Below, one piece after another: positions 32,950 to 41,117 of a stretch of 64,000 nt of DNA. Each line of letters starts with the position of its first letter. Position 1 is the stretch's first letter. The notes under the pieces are model-generated. The model searched no databases, had not been told where the DNA came from, and saw only the letters and a list, made by a program, of their open reading frames with translations. The position numbers were made by a program, and so were the translations under genes. Origin of the DNA: RAM1 sp041905405 (lineage in GTDB: Bacteria > Pseudomonadota > Gammaproteobacteria > Burkholderiales > Burkholderiaceae_C); contig JAYRLC010000018.1 in NCBI GenBank assembly GCA_041905405.1, forward strand, positions 8,833 through 72,832. Reading direction: 5' to 3'.

Positions 32950-34644
32950 ATGGCACAGACCCCCGTACATTTTCGCTCACTACCTGTCGGCCAGTCCGGC
33001 AGACAGGCACCTGCGGGCCCTGCAGGTGCTGGCCCGGCATCCTGGTCAGGATACGTCCGGCAGCTTGCCAGCGTCGCATTCAATGGCACGGAGGCGTTTG
33101 CCACTGTCAGCACCAGTTGGGGGCTGCGCCCCGTATTGATGACGTCATACGTCACCAGTGCGTTGGCGCTGATTGATGCGGTGCGGGCCGAGCACGGTCT
33201 GCCATCGCTCAAGAACGACACCGCCACACATGTGGCCGTCATGGCCTTGCTGTCCTCGATCGCCAGCACGGCAGCGGCCCCCGTGCTGGGCGCCGTTCAC
33301 GGCATGGCCATGAACGTTACACAGCTGCTGCGCGCGCTGGTCAACGTCGCCCTGCGCGGATGCAAGGTCATCGACTCGAAGTCGCCCGATGACTTCGTTC
33401 TCAACAACATCGTCAATCCGCGGTTTCGCCTGCTCGCGGACGATCTGGTCACCGTCGGCTTTTCGGCCATGGTTTTTGCGCGCGGCATTTACTCGACGGT
33501 GGCCCCGGACCACTTGCCAGTCAACATGCAACCGGGCCACATCTCGGGAGCATCGTCGTTCAATAGCCAGCCGGGCGCACTGGGGAGTTCGATCGTCGCG
33601 GGCGGCGCCTATTTGATTGCGAGCGCCGTGTGCTATTTCATGGACGGCGAACTGATGCTGGGAGCACCCGCAGCCTTGACCCTGCGCGGCGCCCAGGACC
33701 GTGTCCAAAAGCGTTCTCTGGCCGCAGTCGACGCCTTCACCGCCCCGTTGAAGGGCGGCCGGGGGCACATGAGTGTGCCCGTCCTGCTGGGGATCTCGGG
33801 TGGCGTTTCCGCACTGATGGCTGCACATGCGCATGACATGAACCCTTTTGTGGCGGGTCTGATCAATGGCGGGCTGGCCGGTATCGCGTTCCTGACCATC
33901 GCGGACGAATGGGGAACAAAGAAGGTTCGCCATGAGATGGACAGCAAGCAGGTTCAGAAAGCCTTCGGTGCCGCCGTCGACAGCCAGAAAGATCGCTGGA
34001 AGGCCCTGAAACAGGATCACGACCAGCACCAACGGGACCGCTGGGCAAAGCTCCCGCTGGGGCAATGGCTGGGCGACCAGATCGTTCATACTGCACATGC
34101 GGTGGTCAGCGGCGCCATGGTGTCCACGTACGTAAGTTCCATGGCGCGCGACATCGTGGGCGGATCGACCCAGGACTGGCAACAAACCGGCGAGGACCTG
34201 AGGGAATGGCCTCATGCATTGCTGGCCTCAGCTGTCTGCTTTACAGGCGGTGCCCTGCTGGTGCGCGGCATGCGCATGCTTTCCGTCGACTCGGCAACGC
34301 CGCCAGATCGGGTGCGGCAGGATCTGCTCGACAGGGAGCTGGAGGCGGGCTCCGATCGGGACCAGTCATGGGCGGACGGAATGATGCCGGCGCTGGCAGG
34401 CAGCGTGGTCATCGGCGCTGTCGCCGCCGGTGGCGGCTTGCCGATCGGCACGGCGATGGCACTGGGCTCGCTCAACGGACTTGTCAGCCGGCTCGACCCG
34501 CTGGGGGCAGCGCAGCGCGCCTACCGCAGCCTGACGGGCGGTTCGGCCGGCACGGCGCCGGAGCCCGTGCCCATGACGGACATCGCCCCTGGGGACTTCA
34601 AGTCGTCCAGCACGGCTGACAGGCAGCCCACCTCTGATGGTTGA
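32950..34644 (+). CDS. Unrecognised 564-residue protein, candidate type III effector
   Basis: No family is recognised. The N-terminal 40 residues are Gly/Pro/Ser/Ala-rich without a Sec signal (MAQTPVHFRSLPVGQSGRQA), as in many type III substrates. The rest has repeated small-residue hydrophobic stretches, for example VAVMALLSSIASTAAAPVLG, SSIVAGGAYLIASAVCYFM and GSVVIGAVAAGGGLPIGTAM, and a charged middle (QKDRWKALKQDHDQHQRDRW). This suggests a membrane-inserting or membrane-associated protein. It begins seven bases after a chaperone-like gene. Secretion is inferred from context only. It could be an inner-membrane protein of another kind. Confidence 0.6.
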   Translation: MAQTPVHFRSLPVGQSGRQAPAGPAGAGPASWSGYVRQLASVAFNGTEAFATVSTSWGLRPVLMTSYVTSALALIDAVRAEHGLPSLKNDTATHVAVMALLSSIASTAAAPVLGAVHGMAMNVTQLLRALVNVALRGCKVIDSKSPDDFVLNNIVNPRFRLLADDLVTVGFSAMVFARGIYSTVAPDHLPVNMQPGHISGASSFNSQPGALGSSIVAGGAYLIASAVCYFMDGELMLGAPAALTLRGAQDRVQKRSLAAVDAFTAPLKGGRGHMSVPVLLGISGGVSALMAAHAHDMNPFVAGLINGGLAGIAFLTIADEWGTKKVRHEMDSKQVQKAFGAAVDSQKDRWKALKQDHDQHQRDRWAKLPLGQWLGDQIVHTAHAVVSGAMVSTYVSSMARDIVGGSTQDWQQTGEDLREWPHALLASAVCFTGGALLVRGMRMLSVDSATPPDRVRQDLLDRELEAGSDRDQSWADGMMPALAGSVVIGAVAAGGGLPIGTAMALGSLNGLVSRLDPLGAAQRAYRSLTGGSAGTAPEPVPMTDIAPGDFKSSSTADRQPTSDG

Positions 34645-34751
34645 CTGGCGTCCTTACCCATAAATTTTTGATCTACCGTCAGCAGCAAACGGTATTTCCC
34701 CCTGAACCGGCTACTTCATAGACTCCGCACTCATCCAAAGCAGGAGCAGCC

Positions 34752-36203
34752 ATGACCACCCAAGAACTGATCGCAGAACACCCTGCGGTGAGACCCGATG
34801 CGCCGGCCGGCGCTGGGCTGCCGCCCAGCTTGGCAGAGGCCCTGGACGACCTCCTGCCTGGCCGGTTTACCACCAGCCAGGCCGTGCGCCTGCAGCATGG
34901 CAGCGACGAGTCCAGCTTCGCGCCGCAGGCCCCGGATGCAGTGGTCTTTCCCCTGACGACCGAAGAAGTCGCGGCGGTGGTGCGGGCCTGCGGCTCGCAC
35001 CGGGTGCCCGTCATTGCCTTCGGCGTCGGTTCGTCGGTCGAAGGCCACATCCTGGCCCTGCGCGGCGGCGTGTGCATCGACCTGTCGCGCATGGACGCCG
35101 TACTTTCGGTGGACACCAGCAACCTGACCGCGACCGTGCAGGCAGGCGTCACGCGCGAGGCGCTCAATCGCGAGCTGGCCCACACGGGCTTCTTCTTCTC
35201 GGTAGACCCGGGCGCCAACGCCAGCATCGGCGGCATGGCGGCCACCTCCGCATCCGGAACCAATACGGTCCGCTACGGAACGATGCGCGACAACGTCGTA
35301 AACCTGACGGTCGTGATGGCAGACGGTTCCGTCGTGCGCACTGCGCGACGCGCACGGAAGTCCTCCGCCGGTTATTGCCTGACGCAGTTGCTGGTCGGCT
35401 CCGAGGGCACGCTGGGCATCATCACCGAAGTGACCGTGCGCGTGCACCCACAGCCCGAGGCTGTGGCAGCCGCAGTTGTGAACTTTCCCGATATTCGCGC
35501 GGCGGTCAACACCGTGATCACCGCCATGCAGATGGGGGTGCAACTGGCCAGAGCTGAAATGCTGGATGCGCTCACCATCAAGGCCATCAACGAGCACAGC
35601 CGCACCCAGCTCAAGGAAGCGCCCACCCTGTTCCTGGAGTTCAGTGGATCGCCGCAGCAGGTCCAGGAGCAGGGTGACGCATTGCGCGCCCTGGCACAGG
35701 ACGAAGGGGGCGGCGAATTCCAGTGGGCTACCCGGCCCGAGGAGCGCACCCGCCTCTGGACGCCGCGACACCATGCATATTTCGCGTGCCTCCAGTTGCG
35801 CCCGGGGTGCCGGTCCTTCACCACGGACGCCTGCGTCCCGATCGCTTCCCTGGCCGAATGCATCGACGAGACGCTGAAGGACACCGCGCAGAGCGGGCTG
35901 CTCGCACCTGTGTTCGGCCATGTCGGTGATGGCAACTTTCACTGCCTGCTTCTGGTGGACCCGTCCGACGCGGCGCAGGTGCGCGCGGCCGGCGAGATCA
36001 GCGCCCGGCTGGTCGCCCGGGCCATTCGCTTCGACGGCACCTGCACGGGTGAACACGGCATCGGCATGGGCAAGATCGCCTACCTCGAGGATGAACTCGG
36101 GCAAGCCACCGTGGACGTCATGCGTCACATCAAACGCGCGCTGGACCCCTACAACATCCTCAACCCGGGCAAAGTCCTGCGGCTGGCGGCGCCGCAGCCC
36201 TGA
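34752..36203 (+). CDS. FAD-linked oxidase (GlcD / D-lactate dehydrogenase-like)
   Basis: A 483-residue flavoprotein of the FAD-binding PCMH type. The FAD domain has AFGVGSSVEGH, GAGIGG-like GANASIGGMAATSASGTNTVRYG and LLVGSEGTLGIITE. The C-terminal cap contains HVGDGNFHCLL and TGEHGIGMGK. Likely oxidises a 2-hydroxy acid such as D-lactate or glycolate and passes electrons to the respiratory chain. No partner GlcE/GlcF gene is present. AGGAGC precedes its ATG. Its place within a chaperone/effector region is odd and it may be housekeeping sequence bracketed by acquired genes. Confidence 0.9.
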   Translation: MTTQELIAEHPAVRPDAPAGAGLPPSLAEALDDLLPGRFTTSQAVRLQHGSDESSFAPQAPDAVVFPLTTEEVAAVVRACGSHRVPVIAFGVGSSVEGHILALRGGVCIDLSRMDAVLSVDTSNLTATVQAGVTREALNRELAHTGFFFSVDPGANASIGGMAATSASGTNTVRYGTMRDNVVNLTVVMADGSVVRTARRARKSSAGYCLTQLLVGSEGTLGIITEVTVRVHPQPEAVAAAVVNFPDIRAAVNTVITAMQMGVQLARAEMLDALTIKAINEHSRTQLKEAPTLFLEFSGSPQQVQEQGDALRALAQDEGGGEFQWATRPEERTRLWTPRHHAYFACLQLRPGCRSFTTDACVPIASLAECIDETLKDTAQSGLLAPVFGHVGDGNFHCLLLVDPSDAAQVRAAGEISARLVARAIRFDGTCTGEHGIGMGKIAYLEDELGQATVDVMRHIKRALDPYNILNPGKVLRLAAPQP

Positions 36204-36259
36204 CCGTCCCGCCCCGGCGGCGCCTACGATCGCGCCCATCAGGCGTCGGGAGAGAACGC

Positions 36260-37207
36260 ATGGAAATCCGCCAGCTTCGCAACTTCATCCAGATTGCAGA
36301 ACTCGGAAGCTTCTCCAGTGCAGCCCGCGCGCTGTTTATCGCACAACCTGCGCTGAGCCAGCAGGTTGCCCAGCTCGAGGCCGAGCTGGGACAGCCGCTG
36401 CTGGTGCGGCGTCCGACGGGTGTACGACTGACTGAACAGGGGGAGGTTTTTTACGGCAGGGCGCAACGCGTCCTCAAGGAGCTCGCGGACATGGGAGCGG
36501 CGGTACAGGAGGTGGCCGGCACGCCCCGCGGGCGTGTCGCGCTGGGCTTGCCGCAAAGCACCGCCCTGCAATTCGCCATGCCGCTGCTGTCGGCCGCCCG
36601 GAAGAAGTTTCCCCTGGTGCAGATCGAGTTTTTTGACGAGCTGAGCGCCAGCCTGCTGAACGGCCTGACGAGCGGACGATTCGATCTGGCTGTTCTGGTG
36701 GACGATGACCAGGCCGCGTTGCTGCGCTCGGAGCCGCTGATTGAAGAAACGCTGTACCTCGTCTCCCGCCCCGACCTGGCACCCACCGGTCCCGCCATCG
36801 ATCTCGCATCGCTGGCGGCCTTCCCGCTGGCTCTGCCGGGCTGCGGGCACGGCGTGCGGGACCTGGTCGAGCAGTCGGTGCGCCAGGCAGGAACGTCACT
36901 GCCGACGCCGTGCGTGACCGCCAACTCCATGAGCATCATGCGCCAGGCCGTGCTCGACGGTCTGGCGCACAGTGTCATGCCTTGGGGCGCGCTCCCCGAG
37001 GAGTTGCGCAACGGCACGCTGAAACCCACCCCCATGCAGCCATCACTGGTACGCCGCGCCTACCTGTGCACGGCGCGAGACGCGGTTCCGACCGCAGCTG
37101 CCGAGGCCGTTCGCGCATTGCTGCGCGAAACGGTGCACCGCCGCATCCAGGCAGGCGAATGGCCTGGCGCGCGAATCTGCCAGACAACAGCCCCCCTACT
37201 TCCGTAG
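36260..37207 (+). CDS. LysR family transcriptional regulator
   Basis: A 315-residue regulator with an N-terminal winged helix (MEIRQLRNFIQIAELGSFSS, SQQVAQLEAELGQPLLVRR) and a periplasmic-binding-like effector domain (GRVALGLPQSTALQFAMPLL). The N-terminus resembles the Nac/Cbl-type branch. It lies 56 bases after the FAD oxidase gene on the same strand, with GGGAG before the ATG, so it may regulate or be coexpressed with that gene. The inducer is unknown. Confidence 0.9.
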   Translation: MEIRQLRNFIQIAELGSFSSAARALFIAQPALSQQVAQLEAELGQPLLVRRPTGVRLTEQGEVFYGRAQRVLKELADMGAAVQEVAGTPRGRVALGLPQSTALQFAMPLLSAARKKFPLVQIEFFDELSASLLNGLTSGRFDLAVLVDDDQAALLRSEPLIEETLYLVSRPDLAPTGPAIDLASLAAFPLALPGCGHGVRDLVEQSVRQAGTSLPTPCVTANSMSIMRQAVLDGLAHSVMPWGALPEELRNGTLKPTPMQPSLVRRAYLCTARDAVPTAAAEAVRALLRETVHRRIQAGEWPGARICQTTAPLLP

Positions 37208-37264
37208 CTTGTTTCCTGCTGGCGCCTTTCCTAGGATGCAGTCATCCAACAGAGGAAAGCAAAC

Positions 37265-37747
37265 ATGGAATCAGAAACATTTCAAGCGCTCTGCCATGCT
37301 GCGGGCACTGTACTGGGCATCGATCCACCCGCCGTCACCTACGACGAACAAGGCACGGCATTGCTGTCGCTGCGACTGAACGACGTTGCGATCACCCTGG
37401 CTCACCAGTCCGACAGATGCCCGGAGGCCGCGCTGGCCTTTGTTGATCTGGGCCCACCGCCCCGGCAACTGGAGCACGAAGCCTGGCTGTCCCTGATGGA
37501 CACCAACTTCCTGATGGGAGGCGACGGCACTGTCTCATTCGCCTGCAACCCCGAAGGCGACGAGGCCATCCTTCAATGCGCCTACCCGCTGGCGACCGTG
37601 ACCGGCGAGGGGCTGGTCGACAGCCTCGGGGCTCTGGCAATGCTGGCGCGACGCTGGCAACGCGATCACTTCCTGGGCGGTGACACGGACACACCAGGTT
37701 GGCACGCCGGGCGGTCAGCGTCAGTGGCCAGCAGCCATCTCGCCTGA
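37265..37747 (+). CDS. CesT-like type III secretion chaperone
   Basis: A 160-residue cytoplasmic protein with the class I chaperone pattern: FQALCHAAGTVLGIDPP, a strand-rich middle (ALLSLRLNDVAITLAHQS), LEHEAWLSLMDTNFLMGGDGTVSFACNPEGDEAILQ and a C-terminal helix ending RRWQRDHFL. AGAGGAAAGCAAAC precedes the ATG. It resembles the next gene in layout (both end with W-x-x-x-HFL), suggesting a duplicated pair. It is upstream of the ketopantoate reductase-like protein. Confidence 0.75.
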   Translation: MESETFQALCHAAGTVLGIDPPAVTYDEQGTALLSLRLNDVAITLAHQSDRCPEAALAFVDLGPPPRQLEHEAWLSLMDTNFLMGGDGTVSFACNPEGDEAILQCAYPLATVTGEGLVDSLGALAMLARRWQRDHFLGGDTDTPGWHAGRSASVASSHLA

Positions 37748-37770
37748 TCCCTTCAGAGAAAGCAGTCGCC

Positions 37771-38187
37771 ATGTCCCACCACCGTTTTGAATCCCTCTGC
37801 CAGGGTCTGTTCCAGTGCGCGGGCGTCTCCGTGCCCGAGCTGCCGGAGGACAACGTCACCGGCAGCACCGCCGTTCACATCACCCTCGACGGCGTCGAGG
37901 TAGTCGTATCGCACGAGCCCGATTTGGCAGAGGACCATGCACTGTTCGCAGTCACATTCGGCCCCCTGCCGCAGGGGCGGGAGCTGGATGCGTGCAAGGC
38001 GCTGATGCGGATGAACGTGCATGGGCTGCCATCGCGCTCCGTCTTTGGCCGCAATCCGCAGACGGGCGAGATCGTTTTGATGCAGATGCTTCACCAGGGG
38101 CAGGCCACCGCGCAGGACATGTACCAGCGCATTGCTCAGCAAGTCCAGGCCGCAAAGGACTGGCGTCAGCACCATTTCCTTCCATAA
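37771..38187 (+). CDS. CesT-like type III secretion chaperone
   Basis: A 138-residue CesT/Tir-chaperone-like protein: FESLCQGLFQCAGVSVPELP, VEVVVSHEPDLAEDHALFAVTFGPLPQG, LMRMNVHGLPSRSVFGRNPQTGEIVLMQ and a final helix ending KDWRQHHFLP. The ATG at 37771 follows AGAGAAAGCAGTCGCC. It lies 23 bases after the preceding chaperone gene and 35 bases before the candidate effector, so the three are likely one transcript. The larger open frame that overlaps it in another register is a shadow. Confidence 0.78.
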   Translation: MSHHRFESLCQGLFQCAGVSVPELPEDNVTGSTAVHITLDGVEVVVSHEPDLAEDHALFAVTFGPLPQGRELDACKALMRMNVHGLPSRSVFGRNPQTGEIVLMQMLHQGQATAQDMYQRIAQQVQAAKDWRQHHFLP

Positions 38188-38222
38188 CGGGCGAACGACC
38201 GCCCATCACTCAAGAGGTTTAC

Positions 38223-39449
38223 ATGTCCTTTGCACGAGTAAATATCCGGCTGGCCACCACCGCCGGAATGAAAACGCTGCCCGAACAGGCGCAAAAGCTG
38301 ACAACGCCCGGCTGCGGTATGCAGATTCGCCGTTTCAGCAAGACCAGCGGGCTTGTTGAAAGTCATGGCACCAGGCAACCGGCCAGCGCAGCAGCCCAGG
38401 CACGCCGGGCCCGATCGCTGAGCACGCGTGCACTGATCGTCCCCGGCGGCTCCGGCTCGCAGGGTGCCGTCGCGGTGTACGGCGCGGCGCTGAACTTCGG
38501 CAAGACGCACGACCATAAAATTTTCGTGCCTGCGCGCGACCCCGAAAAAGCAGAGGCAGAAACGCGCGTCGTCGGCAAGGACGGCAAATCGCAGCTCCTG
38601 GCCGAAATGCCAGGGGTCAAATTCGGCAAGACCGTCGCAGACTCTGGTGTCGCTCCGTCCGAGATGAATGTCCTGATCACCGTGCCATCCTCTGCCCTGC
38701 AAGGAGTTCTGCGGAGTTTGCTGTCAGGCACATGGGGCGTGGCCGCGACCTACAACGGAACCCCCCCTGTCATGGACGTGGCAGATCCGGATCACGGCAT
38801 CAGCATGCTTACCAGCGGCTTGGCACCAGACAGCAAGCAGGGTTTCGTCTATGGCGATGGCGGCTTTATTACCTTCGCACACGACCTGCCGCAACTGAAC
38901 GAACTGCAAATCCTGTTCGATGGCGGCGCCGTGATCCAGATCAGGACAACACAGGACATCCGCACCGACCAGTGGGCCAAGATCGCGCTGAATACCGCCC
39001 TGAACAGCCTGGCTACCATCTTTGGCATGACGCTGGGTGACATCACCGAACACATGGCCAAGAATCCAGAATTTAACGCCCTGGTACGTGGCCTCGTTCA
39101 GGAAGTCTGCACCGTTGCCACATTCAATAGCGCCAAGCCGGTAGTGGAACCCATCATGCAAAGCATCCGCGTAGTGGGGGAAAAATCGCCGAAACATCGC
39201 ACGTCGATGGGCAACGCCTTTGCCCAGGGCAAGCCGCTTGAGGTGGATGTGCTGAGCGGCGGCGTTGCGGCCCTGGGGCAGGCCAAGGGCGTCAAAACGC
39301 CGCTGTGCTCCCAGGCGACGCTAGCCATCAAAACGATGGAGCAGCTGCGTGGAAAGGGCCCGGTGCCACCCGACTTCGAGCAAACCCACGCAACCGTGTT
39401 GCCCCGCTTGCGGCAAGACCTGCAAGCCGCCGCCACGAGCGAAGCGTAG
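38223..39449 (+). CDS. Ketopantoate reductase-like protein, candidate type III effector
   Basis: A 408-residue protein. Residues 1-70 are a basic Arg/Ser/Thr/Ala-rich extension absent from PanE. Residues 70-110 form a Rossmann start with GGSGSQG (GxGxxG). The PanE/ApbA-like fold continues to about residue 375. The E. coli PanE active-site residues Asn98, Lys176, Ser244 and Glu256 correspond to Asn178 (YNG), Lys253 (WAKIALN), Ser328 and Glu340 (PLEVD). The spacing agrees, and the Ser-Glu interval is exactly 12 in both. So an NADPH-dependent 2-oxoacid reductase activity is plausible. Two chaperone-like genes directly upstream suggest it is exported into a host cell. Fold call fairly firm; effector role inferred. 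Confidence 0.75.
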   Translation: MSFARVNIRLATTAGMKTLPEQAQKLTTPGCGMQIRRFSKTSGLVESHGTRQPASAAAQARRARSLSTRALIVPGGSGSQGAVAVYGAALNFGKTHDHKIFVPARDPEKAEAETRVVGKDGKSQLLAEMPGVKFGKTVADSGVAPSEMNVLITVPSSALQGVLRSLLSGTWGVAATYNGTPPVMDVADPDHGISMLTSGLAPDSKQGFVYGDGGFITFAHDLPQLNELQILFDGGAVIQIRTTQDIRTDQWAKIALNTALNSLATIFGMTLGDITEHMAKNPEFNALVRGLVQEVCTVATFNSAKPVVEPIMQSIRVVGEKSPKHRTSMGNAFAQGKPLEVDVLSGGVAALGQAKGVKTPLCSQATLAIKTMEQLRGKGPVPPDFEQTHATVLPRLRQDLQAAATSEA

Positions 39450-39460
39450 CGCGTCCCACT

Positions 39461-40096
39461 TCAGAACCGCCGCCAGCCCTCGGACGCCGTCCACGCGGCC
39501 CCCAGCAGCAGCATCGCACCCGCCGCCCGCACCACGATCAGCTGCAGGCGCGGGCGCGTCGCTAGCCCGGTCGCCGCACCGCCCGCCGCCAGCGCGATCG
39601 GTCCGTACACCAGCGCCTGCGTGAACCCGCAGATCAGCCACAGCACCACCGCATGAGTCGCGGCCGAGCCCGCGCCGGGGCGAAAGAACTGCGGGAACAC
39701 CGCGAACATGAAGAGATACGCCTTGGGGTTGAGCAGGTTGGTCAGCGCCGCCTGGCGAAAGGTCGCCCAGCCCGTTGCGGCCGCCTGCGCCACGGGCAAC
39801 GCGCCCGCGGCGGACTTCATGCGCAACAGCGTGATGCCTATCCATGCGATATAGGCCGCGCCCGCGAGCAGCATGGCGTTGAACAGCGCGGGCACGGCCA
39901 GCAGCACGATGCCGATGCCCAGTGCCGACGCGGCCACGTGCACCGCCGCGCCCGTGATCACGCCGGCCACGGCCAGCAGGCCGCGGCGCGGACCGCCCGC
40001 CAGCGCATTGGCCGCGATGAACGCCATGTCCATGCCGGGCAGCACGACGACGCCCAGCACCATGAGGAAGAAAAGCCAGAGTTGTGAAGTGTCCAT
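39461..40096 (-). CDS. LysE/RhtB family amino acid exporter
   Basis: A 211-residue inner-membrane protein with about six helices. The N-terminus SQLWLFFLMVLGVVVLPGMDMAFIAANALAGG has the conserved PGxD region, and LTNLLNPKAYLFMFAVFPQF is the family signature in the middle. It probably exports amino acids or related metabolites. The ATG at 40096 was chosen; a TTG at 40126 would add ten residues. It is divergent from the WYL regulator and convergent with the ketopantoate reductase-like gene (11-base gap). Confidence 0.9.
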   Translation of the reverse strand: MDTSQLWLFFLMVLGVVVLPGMDMAFIAANALAGGPRRGLLAVAGVITGAAVHVAASALGIGIVLLAVPALFNAMLLAGAAYIAWIGITLLRMKSAAGALPVAQAAATGWATFRQAALTNLLNPKAYLFMFAVFPQFFRPGAGSAATHAVVLWLICGFTQALVYGPIALAAGGAATGLATRPRLQLIVVRAAGAMLLLGAAWTASEGWRRF

Positions 40097-40160
40097 GGCC
40101 GGGACTGTAAAAGCGTAATAGGTCAATATCCGCCCTGATTACGGCCTACACTTTCCACGC

Positions 40161-41117
40161 ATGGAAACCCCCGTCACACGCGTGCTGGCCGTGCTGGACC
40201 TGCTGCAAAGCGAAGGCCGGCTGACCGGCGCCGACCTGGCCGCGCGCGTGGGCGTGGACGCGCGCACGCTGCGCCGCTACATCGCGCGGCTGCAGGAACT
40301 GGACATTCCGGTGACGGCCGAACGCGGGCGCTATGGGTGCTATGCGCTGATGCCGGGCTACAAGCTGCCGCCCATGATGTTCAGCAATGCCGAGGCCGTG
40401 GCGCTGTCACTGGGCCTGCTGGCCGCGCGGCAGATCGGCGTGGCCGGTGCCGCACCTGCAGCGCAGAGCGCGCAAGCCAAGCTCGAACGCGTGATGCCCG
40501 CCGCGCTGCGCCGGCGCGTGCACGCCATGGAACAGACGGTGCAGATGGATCTGGCGCGCACCCTGCCCGCTGGTGACAACGCCGCGCTGCTGGCGTTAAG
40601 TGAAGCAGCGCACGCGCGCCAGCGCATGCACCTGCGCTATGCCGACGCCGACGGCGCGGCCACCGAGCGCGAGGTCGACGTGTACGGCGTAGCGCTGCGC
40701 AACGCCCGCTGGTACGCGGTGGGCCACTGCCACCTGCGCAGGGACATGCGCAGTTTCCGCATCGACAGGGTACTGGCGATCACGCCGCGGCTGGCCACCT
40801 TTGAGCCACCCGCCGACTTCGACGCCGTGCGCCACCTGGCGCTGGGCCTGGCCACGCTGCCGCGCGCCATCGGCGTGCAGGTGCTGCTCAAGACCGACCT
40901 GGCCACTGCGCACGAACAGCTGTTCGAAACCATCGGCCTGTTCCAGCCCGTCAAGGGCGGGCTGATGCTGCACGCGCAGGTGGACGACCTGCGCTGGTTC
41001 GCGCGGCAACTGGCGCGGCTGGACTGCGCGTTCGACATCGTGGCCCCTGCGAAGCTGCGCGCCGAGCTGGCGCGCCACGCGCAGCGGCTGCTGCGCTATT
41101 CGGGCAGGACAGCCTGA
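40161..41117 (+). CDS. WYL-domain transcriptional regulator (YafY-like)
   Basis: A 318-residue regulator with an N-terminal HTH_11 (RVLAVLDLLQSEGRLTGADLAARVGVDARTLRRYIARL, split across residues 7-45), a central WYL domain (about 145-215, RNARWYAVGHCHLRRDMRSFRIDRV) and a WCX C-terminal domain. The divergent LysE-type exporter, 64 bases away, is its likely target. The 3' end overlaps the cyclase gene by 22 bases in convergent orientation. Confidence 0.9.
   Translation: METPVTRVLAVLDLLQSEGRLTGADLAARVGVDARTLRRYIARLQELDIPVTAERGRYGCYALMPGYKLPPMMFSNAEAVALSLGLLAARQIGVAGAAPAAQSAQAKLERVMPAALRRRVHAMEQTVQMDLARTLPAGDNAALLALSEAAHARQRMHLRYADADGAATEREVDVYGVALRNARWYAVGHCHLRRDMRSFRIDRVLAITPRLATFEPPADFDAVRHLALGLATLPRAIGVQVLLKTDLATAHEQLFETIGLFQPVKGGLMLHAQVDDLRWFARQLARLDCAFDIVAPAKLRAELARHAQRLLRYSGRTA

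Noticed and set aside
32358..38222. PIP or Hrp boxes in front of chaperone and effector genes
   Set aside because: Upstream gaps at 32358-32466, 34645-34751, 37208-37264 and 38188-38222 contain no TTCG-N16-TTCG or GGAACC-type pair, so no type III regulator site is claimed.
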